DNA from: an uncultured Chloroflexaceae bacterium
Lineage (GTDB): Bacteria; Chloroflexota; Chloroflexia; Chloroflexales; Chloroflexaceae
Length of the DNA: 13,201 bases
Direction: 5' to 3'
Assembly: GCA_937141995.1 (NCBI GenBank)
Contig: CAKZQX010001109.1
Location: forward strand, 1-13,201
Below the pieces are notes generated by a model. It was given only the letters and a program-made list of their open reading frames with translations. It ran no database searches and was not told the origin of the DNA. Shown here piece after piece: positions 7,705-13,201 of the stretch (its first letter is position 1; every line of letters starts with the position of its first letter). The translations under genes and the position numbers were made by a program.

Positions 7705-7713
7705 TGATATGAT
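7705..7713 (+). promoter_or_regulatory. Possible extended -10 promoter before the DUF2007 gene
   Basis: TGA TATGAT forms an extended -10 element 20 bases before the chosen start at 7733. No convincing -35 accompanies it. It could give the small downstream gene some transcription independent of the sigma operon, with a very short leader. Confidence 0.25.
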
Positions 7714-7732
7714 GTCCGAAAGGAAGACAAAG

Positions 7733-8092
7733 ATGAAACAGGTGTATGCAGCGCAAACCCCACCCGAGGCGCATATGGTCAAGGGTTTCCTGGAGACCAA
7801 TGGCATCCGTGCGATTGTCCAGGGAGATAACCTGGTTGGCCTGCATGGTGGTATTCCAATAACCCCGGCGACCGGTTCTTCAGTCTGGGTCGTCGAGCGT
7901 GATTTTGACCAGGCTCTGGCGCTGGTGGATGCTTTCTTTCATGGAGCACCTGCTGAGGAGGAGTCCGGGGAGAACTGGCACTGCCCTGTCTGCGGTGAGG
8001 TGCTCGAAGCACAGTTTACCGAGTGCTGGAACTGTGGCGCAAGTCGCTACACCCCGACCGATGAGCAGATGCCGCCTGAGCCGCAGGTATAG
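7733..8092 (+). CDS. DUF2007-type small protein with C-terminal zinc ribbon
   Basis: This 119-residue protein has two parts. Residues 1-70 match the DUF2007 (putative signal transducing protein) pattern: a strand MKQVYAAQ, a helix with PEAHMVKGFLETNGI, a strand IRAIVQGDN, then SSVWVVERDFDQALALVDAF. Residues 84-101 form a four-cysteine zinc ribbon, CPVC...CWNC. A short acidic linker (74-81) joins them. The start at 7733 is favoured over 7709 and 7712 because AAAGGAAG (7719-7726) sits six bases before it and the domain begins exactly there. It is the last gene before a strong terminator, so it probably belongs to the sigma operon through an 81-base gap, or has its own weak promoter. The function of DUF2007 proteins is not established, and the ligand and partner are unknown. 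Confidence 0.8.
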   Translation: MKQVYAAQTPPEAHMVKGFLETNGIRAIVQGDNLVGLHGGIPITPATGSSVWVVERDFDQALALVDAFFHGAPAEEESGENWHCPVCGEVLEAQFTECWNCGASRYTPTDEQMPPEPQV

Positions 8093-8108
8093 CCCGGTAA
8101 CGCAAGAC

Positions 8109-8146
8109 GCCGGGTGAAAGGCATTACTTTCGCCCGGCATCTTTAG
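8109..8146 (+). terminator. Rho-independent-like terminator after the sigma operon
   Basis: GCCGGGTGAAAG (8109-8120) pairs with CTTTCGCCCGGC (8127-8138): 12 pairs with one wobble around the six-base loop GCATTA. ATCTTTAG follows, a weak T tract. It lies 16 bases after the stop of the DUF2007 gene. Confidence 0.75.
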
Positions 8147-8191
8147 TATGTATCTGATAACAACTTTCCAACCTATGCCATGGCCGCATCC

Positions 8192-8204
8192 CGGTGCTGC
8201 ACCG
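8192..8204. repeat. Perfect 13-base dyad CGGTGC-T-GCACCG
   Basis: Six-base arms flank a single T in the spacer between the sigma-operon terminator and the convergent minus-strand gene. It could be a protein-binding dyad or chance; nothing else supports a role. Confidence 0.3.
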
Positions 8205-8318
8205 ACTGACCGGCACTTGTATGCAAGATCAGCCGTCCCGTGATATGCTATGGAGCGCGGAATGATGCGCAGATACACCATCTGATCTGACGGAACACGC
8301 ACTCGCCATGTTGGCCGT

Positions 8319-8576
8319 TTAGTAGTTCCCGGTTCCGGTAAGCTCTGCCGACGACATCAAATCATCGGAGCGTAACAGACGAGCAAGCGCGGCGGCACGC
8401 TGTACGGCCTCGCTAATGTCCTTCAACTCCAATTCGGCCAGCGTTGGCTCAAAATACATCGACGGATTGCGCTCGGCAGAGGCTGCAATCATCTCTTCCA
8501 TTTCCCGGCGCGCATCCGACCAACTCTGGAGCCATGTATCCAGTGCTGGTACGCCCTGGCGTGTTGCTTCACTCAT
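8319..8576 (-). CDS. Small helical protein of unknown function (85 aa)
   Basis: I do not recognise this family. The 85 residues are mostly charged and helical (residues 11-35 and 45-70 look like two amphipathic helices), with no cysteine, no membrane segment and no signal peptide. The C-terminus is short and polar (SSAELTGTGNY). It is accepted as a real gene on three points read on the minus strand: AGGGAGGT lies about seven bases before the ATG; a near-consensus promoter sits at 8649-8678 about 70 bases upstream; and composition is normal (many Ala, Glu, Leu, Arg), without the arginine-rich look of shadow frames. It converges on the sigma operon and is transcribed as a single gene. It could be a toxin-antitoxin half or a small regulatory partner, but no residue pattern supports either. 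Confidence 0.65.
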   Translation of the reverse strand: MSEATRQGVPALDTWLQSWSDARREMEEMIAASAERNPSMYFEPTLAELELKDISEAVQRAAALARLLRSDDLMSSAELTGTGNY

Positions 8577-8648
8577 TGTCAGTACCTCCCTCTGGTATGT
8601 TTCACTGCTTTAACCAGAATGCGTCAGGGCCAAACACCCTATACCTCT

Positions 8649-8678
8649 ATCATACTATAGTTCTTCCCCGATTGTCCA
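8649..8678 (-). promoter_or_regulatory. Sigma-70 promoter of the 85-aa gene
   Basis: On the minus strand, TGGACA (8673-8678, 5/6) and TATGAT (8649-8654, 5/6) are separated by 18 bases. The predicted transcript would start near 8642, about 65 bases ahead of the start codon at 8576. Confidence 0.65.
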
Positions 8679-8754
8679 TTACTTTGATGTAAAAATCTTA
8701 CAGGATGTATGCGGCAGGCGTTCAAACCGGACGTTTGATCAGATGAAACGCCGA

Positions 8755-8785
8755 GCGACCATCTTGCCTCCGGCAGGATGGTCGC
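8755..8785. terminator. 14-bp hairpin, possible terminator without a T tract
   Basis: GCGACCATCTTGCC (8755-8768) and GGCAGGATGGTCGC (8772-8785) pair over 14 bases with one G-T wobble around a TCC loop. On the minus strand it lies about 175 bases after the stop of the membrane-protein gene, so it may end that transcript. Neither side has a T run, so it may instead be an RNA-stabilising or protein-binding element. Confidence 0.45.
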
Positions 8786-8960
8786 TTCCGCCCTACCGGA
8801 GATGAAATGCAATTGTTCGCAGGGGAACGCATAAGTCCTGCGTCTTACAGATCCGGTGGACAACGGTAGGCTATGATAGGCAACCAGCGTCGGCCTCACA
8901 GCAGAGCGCGCGCAACAGGACACGCAGACGAACCAGTCAGCCGGCATCTCCAGGCGTCGG

Positions 8961-9470
8961 TTACGATGAACGCTTCCGCTCCAGCAGGCGATGATCGTCG
9001 GAATGCCAGAAGAGGTCAAAGCCTTGCCGTGCCAGATCATCTTTACCTAGCGTAATCGCCAGATCTTCGCCACGCATCTGATGATCCCGCAGCATTAATC
9101 CCACGAAGACACCACCACTGAGCAGCATGCCCAGGAAGCTAATAAAGGCAACAATACCTACCCAGGGGGATAGTGCGCTAAAGACCAGACCGGCAATAAC
9201 TACACCGAGCAATGCCAGCGTCCCCAGACCCCACCTGAGAATGCGCCCGTTATGGTGGTTGCTCACGCAATCCCGGCATAATGTCAGGCTATGCGAACCG
9301 GTCACCTCGTAGAGTTGCCGTGTGTTATCGTGCCCATACCGCTCACCCTGTTTTCCATAGTGGAATGTGTAGGGGTTACCAGGAGCAACACACACTTTAC
9401 CACATCCGGTACGTTCCTGTCCGGCAGTTGTTGCCGGCTGATTAAATATGGTCCCACTTTCCGCTGTCAT
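8961..9470 (-). CDS. Cysteine-pair, two-helix membrane protein of unknown function
   Basis: The 169 residues comprise an N-terminal soluble part with C23/C27 and the pair C65-x2-C68 (LCRDC), then two hydrophobic segments (about 80-98, LGTLALLGVVIAGLVFSAL, and 104-127), then a charged cytoplasmic tail (128-169, DLFWHSDDHRLLERKRSS). The segment FHYGKQGERYG...YEVTGSHSLTLCRDC (36-68) resembles a type I recall from hypothetical membrane proteins of Chloroflexota and cyanobacteria: a small beta-rich, possibly metal-binding module before a helical hairpin. No catalytic motif is visible. The start is well supported: on the minus strand AAGGAGGA (9476-9483) lies five bases before the ATG. It is probably a single-gene transcript; no strong promoter hexamers are visible upstream. 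A role as a membrane-linked sensor or assembly factor would be a guess. Confidence 0.75.
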   Translation of the reverse strand: MTAESGTIFNQPATTAGQERTGCGKVCVAPGNPYTFHYGKQGERYGHDNTRQLYEVTGSHSLTLCRDCVSNHHNGRILRWGLGTLALLGVVIAGLVFSALSPWVGIVAFISFLGMLLSGGVFVGLMLRDHQMRGEDLAITLGKDDLARQGFDLFWHSDDHRLLERKRSS

Positions 9471-10223
9471 GGGATTCCTCCTTACATATTACGATATTTC
9501 ATAGCAGGATCGGCACCTCCCGTTACTTCTCCATACCATGATCTATCGGCAATTACACCTAACCCGGGCTCACCCTTCGTCGGATATCACCTCCTCCGCA
9601 TACGACAGCGCCGGTTGCGCTGCGTGGACATTAGTTTGCAGGACAGTGCGCATCAGGTAGCTCGTGCCGGCGGCACGGATGCGCAGGATCTATCGTCGGC
9701 GCACATGCGCTACGATAACTAAAGAAAATGTAATGCATGCAGGAACGATGTTGCTCTCGAGCTACCAACGGTCAATCGAGGACGTGGGTAGTCGCGGAAG
9801 TGGCTCGGCGGGGAGTCACGTCAGCTATGGTCAACTCCGGCACAGGACGATGTAATAGCGCTTCCACCTGCCAGTTATCGAGCAATTGTGGATGATACTA
9901 TGAGTGGGGTATTCTGTGGCAGATATGGACAGGGTACTCAACCCCTATCGTTTCCTGGCACACAAAATGCTCAGTAACAACTATACCCTCCCTGATACAA
10001 TGTTACCGGCAAATATTCTGAAGCTGCGATAGTTTGCTAAGAAACTTTTAACCAGTATAGCACGCTTGTCAAGAGGGTGCGCGCGCTGATTATTGCGCCG
10101 ATATGCGGGTGCATGGCATTCCAGTGGTGGGTAAACACAAAAGTGTTGCTTGACACCATCCCCGCCTGGGTGTAGACTCACGGTTAATTCCGCATGGATC
10201 TCAAAATAAGGTAGTTAGAAGCC
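9471..10223. other. 753-base gene-free divergent spacer
   Basis: This spacer lies between the minus-strand membrane gene and the plus-strand VanW gene. I see no credible coding sequence; the open frames lack ribosome sites and look like shadows. It holds a CAGCGC-CGGTT-GCGCTG hairpin (9606-9622), a longer imperfect hairpin (9691-9717), an AT-rich patch around 10029-10060, and the VanW promoter (10150-10178). No tRNA fold or repeat array was found. The length is enough for an unrecognised small RNA or a decayed gene, but nothing positive supports either. Confidence 0.5.
10150..10178 (+). promoter_or_regulatory. Sigma-70 promoter of the VanW-family gene
   Basis: A perfect TTGACA (10150-10155) and TAGACT (10173-10178, 4/6) stand at the optimal 17-base spacing. 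The transcript would begin near 10185, about 40 bases before the start codon. Confidence 0.75.
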
Positions 10224-12116
10224 ATGAGCGAATATGCTGCCCTGAATCAATCTCCCGTGGAGACCGCCGCATCCGCGCCGGATCAGGCGGTACCTCACGT
10301 ACACGAAGCCCACTCGCCCCGGCGCAAGCGCCGTCTGGGACATTTCGGCGAGTGGTTGATCCTGCTGCTGGCGTTGCTGGCGTTGGTGGGCGCAACCGGT
10401 ACGCTCTTCCTGATCTTTGGTGAGCGTGATTTTGCCGGGCATATCTATCCCAATATCAGTGTGCGGGGGCTTGACCTGAGCAATTATAGCGCTACTGCCG
10501 CCCGGACAGTGTTGGAACAGCAGTATGCTGATTTCCTGGAGAATCCGGTCGAACTGGTCTATGGCGAACAGCGCTGGCGGCCGAGTGCGGCCCAGCTTGG
10601 GATCGAACTGGACTTCGACAGCGCGCTGAATACCGCGCTGACTGCCGGTCGCACGGGTACGCGCGCGGAGAATGCGCAGACCGTTGCCGCCATCTGGGAG
10701 CAAGGCTTGGAGGTGCCGCTGCATGTGCGTGTCGATCAGGCGGCAATGCAACAGTACCTGTTGATGGTTGCCCGCGAGATTGAAGCGGCCCCAGGTAATG
10801 CCGATGTTCATATGCAGGGGCCGGAGATTGTTGTGACGCCGGAGGAGATGGGCACGCAGCTTCTGGTTGACGAGACACTGCACGAGATTACCGTGTCAAT
10901 GCAGTCGCTGGTGCCCCAGCCGATTGCGCTGCGCACGCGCACGCTTACGCCGGTGGTGCGCAACAGCGATATTGCCCCGGTTGTCGCCGATCTGGAGCAT
11001 CTTCTCGATGGTCCCCTGATGCTGACCGGCACGGCCGGCGAGTGTGCGCACACTTGCACCTGGACATGGACGCCGGAACAGATTGCCGGCTGGGTCCGGT
11101 TGGAACGGGCTACCGACGCCAATGGTCGCCCGGTGATCACCCCGGTGCTTGATCAGGAAAAGATGTACGCGGATCTGGAACCGCTGGCCGAAGTGCTGCG
11201 TGAGGATGGTACGCTGCCCCGCGTCAATTGGAACAACGGCACGCTGGCGATTGCGCAGCCGGGCATACCTGGCCTGGGTCTGAATATTGCGTTGGCGGTG
11301 GAGCGGATGCAAACGGCGCTGGTTGAAGGTCCGCGCACGCTGGATCTGCCGCTGATGGGTATTCAGCCGCCGGTCAACGAGACGAACCTGCACACGCTGG
11401 GGATCACCAGTCTGGTCGGGTCGGGTACCAGTTCCTTCCGCGCATCTGCCGGCTATCGGATTACCAATATTCGCGCAGGAGCCGGCCAGATGCATGGCCT
11501 GCTCATCCCGCCGGGAGCGGTCTTCTCGTTTAATAACAGCCTGGGTCCAGTTACCGGCAGCCGCGGCTTTGTGCCGGGTCTGGCAATTGTTAATGATCGC
11601 ACGCAGAAGGAGTGGGGCGGCGGGCTCTGCCAGGTTTCAACGACGATGTATCGCGCTGCGTTCTGGGCCGGGCTGCCGATTGTGGAGCGGCATGAGCACT
11701 CCTTCCGTATTCCCTGGTATGAAGAACTGGGCGAGCCCCCCGGTCTGGACGCCTCGATCTACACCGGCGCCCTGGATCTGCGTTTTCTCAATGATACCGG
11801 CGGCTGGCTGCTGATCCAGACCTGGGTAGACCTGAATCGTCAACGGCTCTCGTTTGCCCTGTATGGGCCGCCGACCAATCGTACCGTGACTATGGCGCAT
11901 AAGATTATTAGCCGGACACCCCGGCCCACAAAGCCGGTCTATGTCAATGATCCAACGTTACCCCGGGGCTACTTTCGACAGACTGATTATGCGCAGATCG
12001 GCATGATCATTGAGACGTACCGGGTTGTGCGTCAGGGCGAACAGGTGCTGTGGCAGGATACATTTACTACGAATTTCAAACCCTGGCCTAATATCTATGT
12101 ACGCGGCACCGGCTAA
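10224..12116 (+). CDS. Membrane-anchored VanW-family protein with peptidoglycan-binding-like domains
   Basis: The 630 residues begin with a polar cytoplasmic tail and a basic patch (RRKRR, 33-37). One transmembrane segment follows (about 43-66, WLILLLALLALVGATGTLFL), so the rest is outside the membrane. Residues about 75-220 and 245-375 look like two YoaR/PG_binding_4-like domains; the first opens with ISVRGLDLSNYSATAARTVL. The VanW domain follows (about 405-530), with its typical core SFNNSLGPVTGSRGFVPG (435-452), GGGLCQVSTTMYRAAFWAGL (465-484) and ERHEHS (488-493). A C-terminal beta-rich tail (about 550-625) may be G5-like. The second domain carries a C274-x3-C278 pair that I do not recall from the family. 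VanW was named from a glycopeptide-resistance cluster, but most members lie outside such clusters and their role at the cell wall is unproven. AAGG at 10208-10211 is a weak ribosome site. Promoter and terminator bracket the gene alone. Confidence 0.92.
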   Translation: MSEYAALNQSPVETAASAPDQAVPHVHEAHSPRRKRRLGHFGEWLILLLALLALVGATGTLFLIFGERDFAGHIYPNISVRGLDLSNYSATAARTVLEQQYADFLENPVELVYGEQRWRPSAAQLGIELDFDSALNTALTAGRTGTRAENAQTVAAIWEQGLEVPLHVRVDQAAMQQYLLMVAREIEAAPGNADVHMQGPEIVVTPEEMGTQLLVDETLHEITVSMQSLVPQPIALRTRTLTPVVRNSDIAPVVADLEHLLDGPLMLTGTAGECAHTCTWTWTPEQIAGWVRLERATDANGRPVITPVLDQEKMYADLEPLAEVLREDGTLPRVNWNNGTLAIAQPGIPGLGLNIALAVERMQTALVEGPRTLDLPLMGIQPPVNETNLHTLGITSLVGSGTSSFRASAGYRITNIRAGAGQMHGLLIPPGAVFSFNNSLGPVTGSRGFVPGLAIVNDRTQKEWGGGLCQVSTTMYRAAFWAGLPIVERHEHSFRIPWYEELGEPPGLDASIYTGALDLRFLNDTGGWLLIQTWVDLNRQRLSFALYGPPTNRTVTMAHKIISRTPRPTKPVYVNDPTLPRGYFRQTDYAQIGMIIETYRVVRQGEQVLWQDTFTTNFKPWPNIYVRGTG

Positions 12117-12199
12117 TTGCCAACAGACCGTCATGCGTGGTGGTGCATACCGCCCCATGAAAATAGTTCATCTGTGTGAGAGTAAGCTGGTTTCACCTG

Positions 12200-12240
12200 A
12201 GCGTCCAGGCAAGGTTGACTTGCCTGGACGCTGTTTTCTA
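12200..12240 (+). terminator. Rho-independent terminator after the VanW gene
   Basis: AGCGTCCAGGCAAG (12200-12213) pairs perfectly with CTTGCCTGGACGCT (12219-12232) around the loop GTTGA, followed by GTTTTCTA. It is a textbook intrinsic terminator 84 bases after the VanW stop. Confidence 0.92.
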
Positions 12241-12247
12241 TATGTCG

Positions 12248-12288
12248 AGAATAGAGCACCAGGCAACAGAGAATAGCGAGCACCTGGC
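12248..12288. repeat. Imperfect tandem direct repeat, two copies
   Basis: AGAATAGAGCACCAGGC (12248-12264) recurs as AGAATAGCGAGCACCTGGC (12270-12288), differing by a two-base insertion and one A/T change. Two tandem half-sites just upstream of the orphan promoter could bind a regulator; this is unproven. Confidence 0.5.
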
Positions 12289-12376
12289 GTGTCTCCACTG
12301 GGAACGGTACTGGTTCTTTGGTTTTGCCGGATGGTCCTTCTGGTCATGCGATAGTTCTGCCGACAACTTTTGCGAG

Positions 12377-12405
12377 TTGACAGATCTTTCCTTCTGGTTT
12401 ATACT
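12377..12405 (+). promoter_or_regulatory. Near-perfect orphan sigma-70 promoter
   Basis: TTGACA (12377-12382) and TATACT (12400-12405) are separated by exactly 17 bases, an 11/12 match to consensus. CAACT (12364-12368) and AGTTG (12375-12379) form a small dyad overlapping the -35, where a repressor could act. The nearest gene downstream begins only at 12807. Confidence 0.72.
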
Positions 12406-12411
12406 CTAACA

Positions 12412-12552
12412 CTGGAACTATCCTACCTCCCAAATGCTTGCCGTGAAAAACAGTTCCGGCTCTACCCTTTGATAGACATATGTGCATCGGTATTTGATGT
12501 CGGCATGCGTACACTGCTGCATACATAGCCCGGCAGTGGGTCATGTTGAGCC
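12412..12552 (+). ncRNA. Candidate structured RNA or long leader
   Basis: The orphan promoter places its start near 12412, exactly where CTGGAACT (12412-12419) can pair over eight bases with AGTTCCGG (12452-12459). Next, GGCTC (12458-12462) can pair with GAGCC (12548-12552), and inside it ACCC (12464-12467) with GGGT (12538-12541) and ATGTGCA (12480-12486) with TGC..ACAT (12518-12526). The first two helices share two bases. No family is recognised and the 3' end is unknown; the transcript may simply run on into the gene at 12807. Confidence 0.35.
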
Positions 12553-12658
12553 ATAAATCCGTGTGCAAAAAAAGCCGGGGCGAATCCTGCAGTTCCCCTC
12601 AGCAGGGCGACCTTGCGCTTTGCGACAATTTCCGCTCAACGTGACATATAAGTGTATA

Positions 12659-12687
12659 TTCACTACAGCTTCGTTCGTGTCTATATT
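12659..12687 (+). promoter_or_regulatory. Second promoter candidate, nearer the last gene
   Basis: TTCACT (12659-12664, 4/6) and TATATT (12682-12687, 5/6) are 17 bases apart. The -10 overlaps the hairpin ATATTC-TGCT-GAATAT (12683-12698). The leader to the start codon at 12807 would be about 110 bases. Confidence 0.4.
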
Positions 12688-12806
12688 CTGCTGAATATGA
12701 GCCGCATTATGCTCCCTTCGGACAGATAGGGATGCTGTTACGTTCGGACTGTAGTTCGCTATGGTTTAGCGGGTAGCACGTTGAAGTGTAAGGAGAGCTA
12801 CAGGAG

Positions 12807-13121
12807 ATGATCCGTTATCACACATGTGGATATGCCATCTGGATGCAAAAAACCTGGGATGGCCTCAAACACTACCGCGCCTTTTATGATCCGGTGACAA
12901 AGCGACATATCACCCACTGCCCCAAGTGCGACGAGTCGTTACGGAATACGGTCCTCTATACGAAAGCCCCTGATCCGCCGGAAGTTGATATGAACTGGCT
13001 CTGGTCCCGCCTACGCGAAGAGATTGGCGAGGAACGTACCGCCGAACTGCGCACCCAACTCCGCGAACGGCAGCAGAACGGATGCGAGACGAATGGGCAT
13101 AATGGGCATAATAGTCAGTGA
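12807..13121 (+). CDS. Small cysteine-containing protein of unknown function (104 aa)
   Basis: I do not recognise a named family. The N-terminal half (residues 1-52) has H5-x-C7 and, 31 residues after C7, the knuckle C38-PK-C41 (ITHCPKCDESL). This looks like a small zinc-ribbon domain in which one knuckle is His/Cys or has lost a cysteine; the spacing is filled with aromatic residues (IWMQKTWDGLKHYRAFYDP). Residues 59-90 are a charged helix (NWLWSRLREEIGEERTAELRTQLRERQQ), probably a coiled coil or docking helix. The end is a short NGHNGHN repeat encoded by a nine-base direct repeat (AATGGGCAT twice). The start is well supported: AAGGAGAG (12790-12797) lies nine bases before the ATG. The upstream gene is VanW, with a terminator between, so this gene is transcribed separately. 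Confidence 0.72.
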   Translation: MIRYHTCGYAIWMQKTWDGLKHYRAFYDPVTKRHITHCPKCDESLRNTVLYTKAPDPPEVDMNWLWSRLREEIGEERTAELRTQLRERQQNGCETNGHNGHNSQ

Positions 13122-13134
13122 GCACCGCGCCCCC

Positions 13135-13150
13135 GTCAGTGATCATTGAC
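13135..13150. repeat. 16-base near-perfect palindrome
   Basis: GTCAGTGATCATTGAC has eight-base arms with one G-T mismatch. It lies 13 bases after the last stop codon and close to the window edge. It could be an operator for a gene just beyond the window. Confidence 0.35.
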
Positions 13151-13201
13151 AGGAGTTACGCGGTCACGAACCTGGAAGGACATGTCGCCGCCGGCAGGGC
13201 G

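Larger units (their letters stand above)
8577..8960. other. Gene-free spacer between two minus-strand genes
   Basis: This 384-base stretch holds the minus-strand promoter of the 85-aa gene (8649-8678) and a strong hairpin (8755-8785). The rest, about 8786-8960, shows no ribosome site with a plausible frame and no repeat that I can support. Confidence 0.55.
12117..12806. other. 690-base gene-free stretch with promoter and structured segment
   Basis: After the VanW terminator (12200-12240) this stretch holds two copies of an imperfect direct repeat (12248-12288), a near-consensus orphan promoter (12377-12405), a segment with nested complementary pairs (12412-12552), a seven-A run (12567-12573), a second promoter candidate (12659-12687) and the leader of the last gene. 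No frame here has both a ribosome site and plausible protein composition. Confidence 0.55.

Noticed and set aside
6011..7846. 611-codon open frame on the minus strand, antisense to the ACAD-fold, luciferase-like and DUF2007 genes
   Set aside because: It crosses three well-supported plus-strand genes, its residue composition is that of a shadow frame (runs of Arg, Pro, Gln, His), it has no recognisable domain, and codon bias in the GC-rich sense genes explains its length.
9664..9855. 63-codon plus-strand frame before the VanW gene
   Set aside because: No ribosome site, arginine/serine-rich shadow-like composition, no homology that I recognise.
10054..10072. TTGACA and TATACT on the minus strand
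   Set aside because: The spacing is only seven bases, so they cannot work together as a sigma-70 promoter.
12344..12568. 74-codon minus-strand frame in the gene-free stretch
   Set aside because: It would begin with TTG inside a T run, has no ribosome site and no recognisable pattern, and it runs through the plus-strand promoter at 12377-12405.
12757..12785. tRNA-like text (TTTAGCGGGTAGCA) resembling a D arm
   Set aside because: No anticodon arm, T arm or acceptor stem can be drawn around it; only a five-base hairpin (12757-12771) is present.
13091..13112. Nine-base direct repeat AATGGGCAT twice, considered as a CRISPR or VNTR element
   Set aside because: Only two short adjacent copies with no spacers, explained by the NGHNGHN end of the last gene.
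13174..13201. Possible start of a new gene (ATG at 13182 after GGAAGGA)
   Set aside because: The purine tract is only one base from the ATG and just six codons remain in the window, too little to support a call.

Overview
The window looks like a chromosomal segment of a filamentous, probably phototrophic-type Chloroflexota (class Chloroflexia, Chloroflexus/Oscillochloris/Roseiflexus relatives). This rests on gene content (several bacterial housekeeping families next to small proteins of no recognised family), moderately high GC in the genes with less GC-rich spacers, and the CCGTCC/GTCCGCC spacer text at the left edge. It is inference, not proof. No tRNA, rRNA, CRISPR array, transposase, phage gene or integration site is visible.

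Region by region. (1) 150-1289: a YbdK-type carboxylate-amine ligase. (2) 1603-4010: a two-gene unit with a 4-nt ATGA overlap. It encodes the ADP/Mg-binding DhaL subunit of a PTS-type dihydroxyacetone kinase and a full Enzyme I (PEP-protein phosphotransferase). DhaK, HPr and DhaM/EIIA are absent from the window. (3) 4262-8092: a probable operon that starts with a primary-type sigma-70 factor. Its stop overlaps by one base with the GTG start of an acyl-CoA-dehydrogenase-fold flavoprotein, followed closely by a luciferase-like flavin oxidoreductase and then a small DUF2007/zinc-ribbon protein. A strong stem-loop terminator (8109-8146) closes it. (4) 8319-9470: two minus-strand genes, an 85-aa helical protein with its own good promoter and a 169-aa cysteine-pair/two-helix membrane protein. 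(5) 10224-12116: a membrane-anchored VanW-family protein with a consensus promoter upstream and a perfect terminator downstream. (6) 12117-12806: a gene-free stretch with an almost perfect orphan sigma-70 promoter, whose predicted transcript would begin exactly at a long-range helix. (7) 12807-13121: a small cysteine-containing protein of unknown function.

Most genes are ordinary. The points deserving a second look are: the dhaL-ptsI pair lacking its partners; the acyl-CoA-dehydrogenase-like protein, which has no glutamate at either known catalytic position and sits next to a luciferase-like monooxygenase, both coupled to a sigma factor; and the orphan promoter plus structured non-coding stretch at 12377-12552. 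I did not find a multi-gene system that I could call new with confidence.
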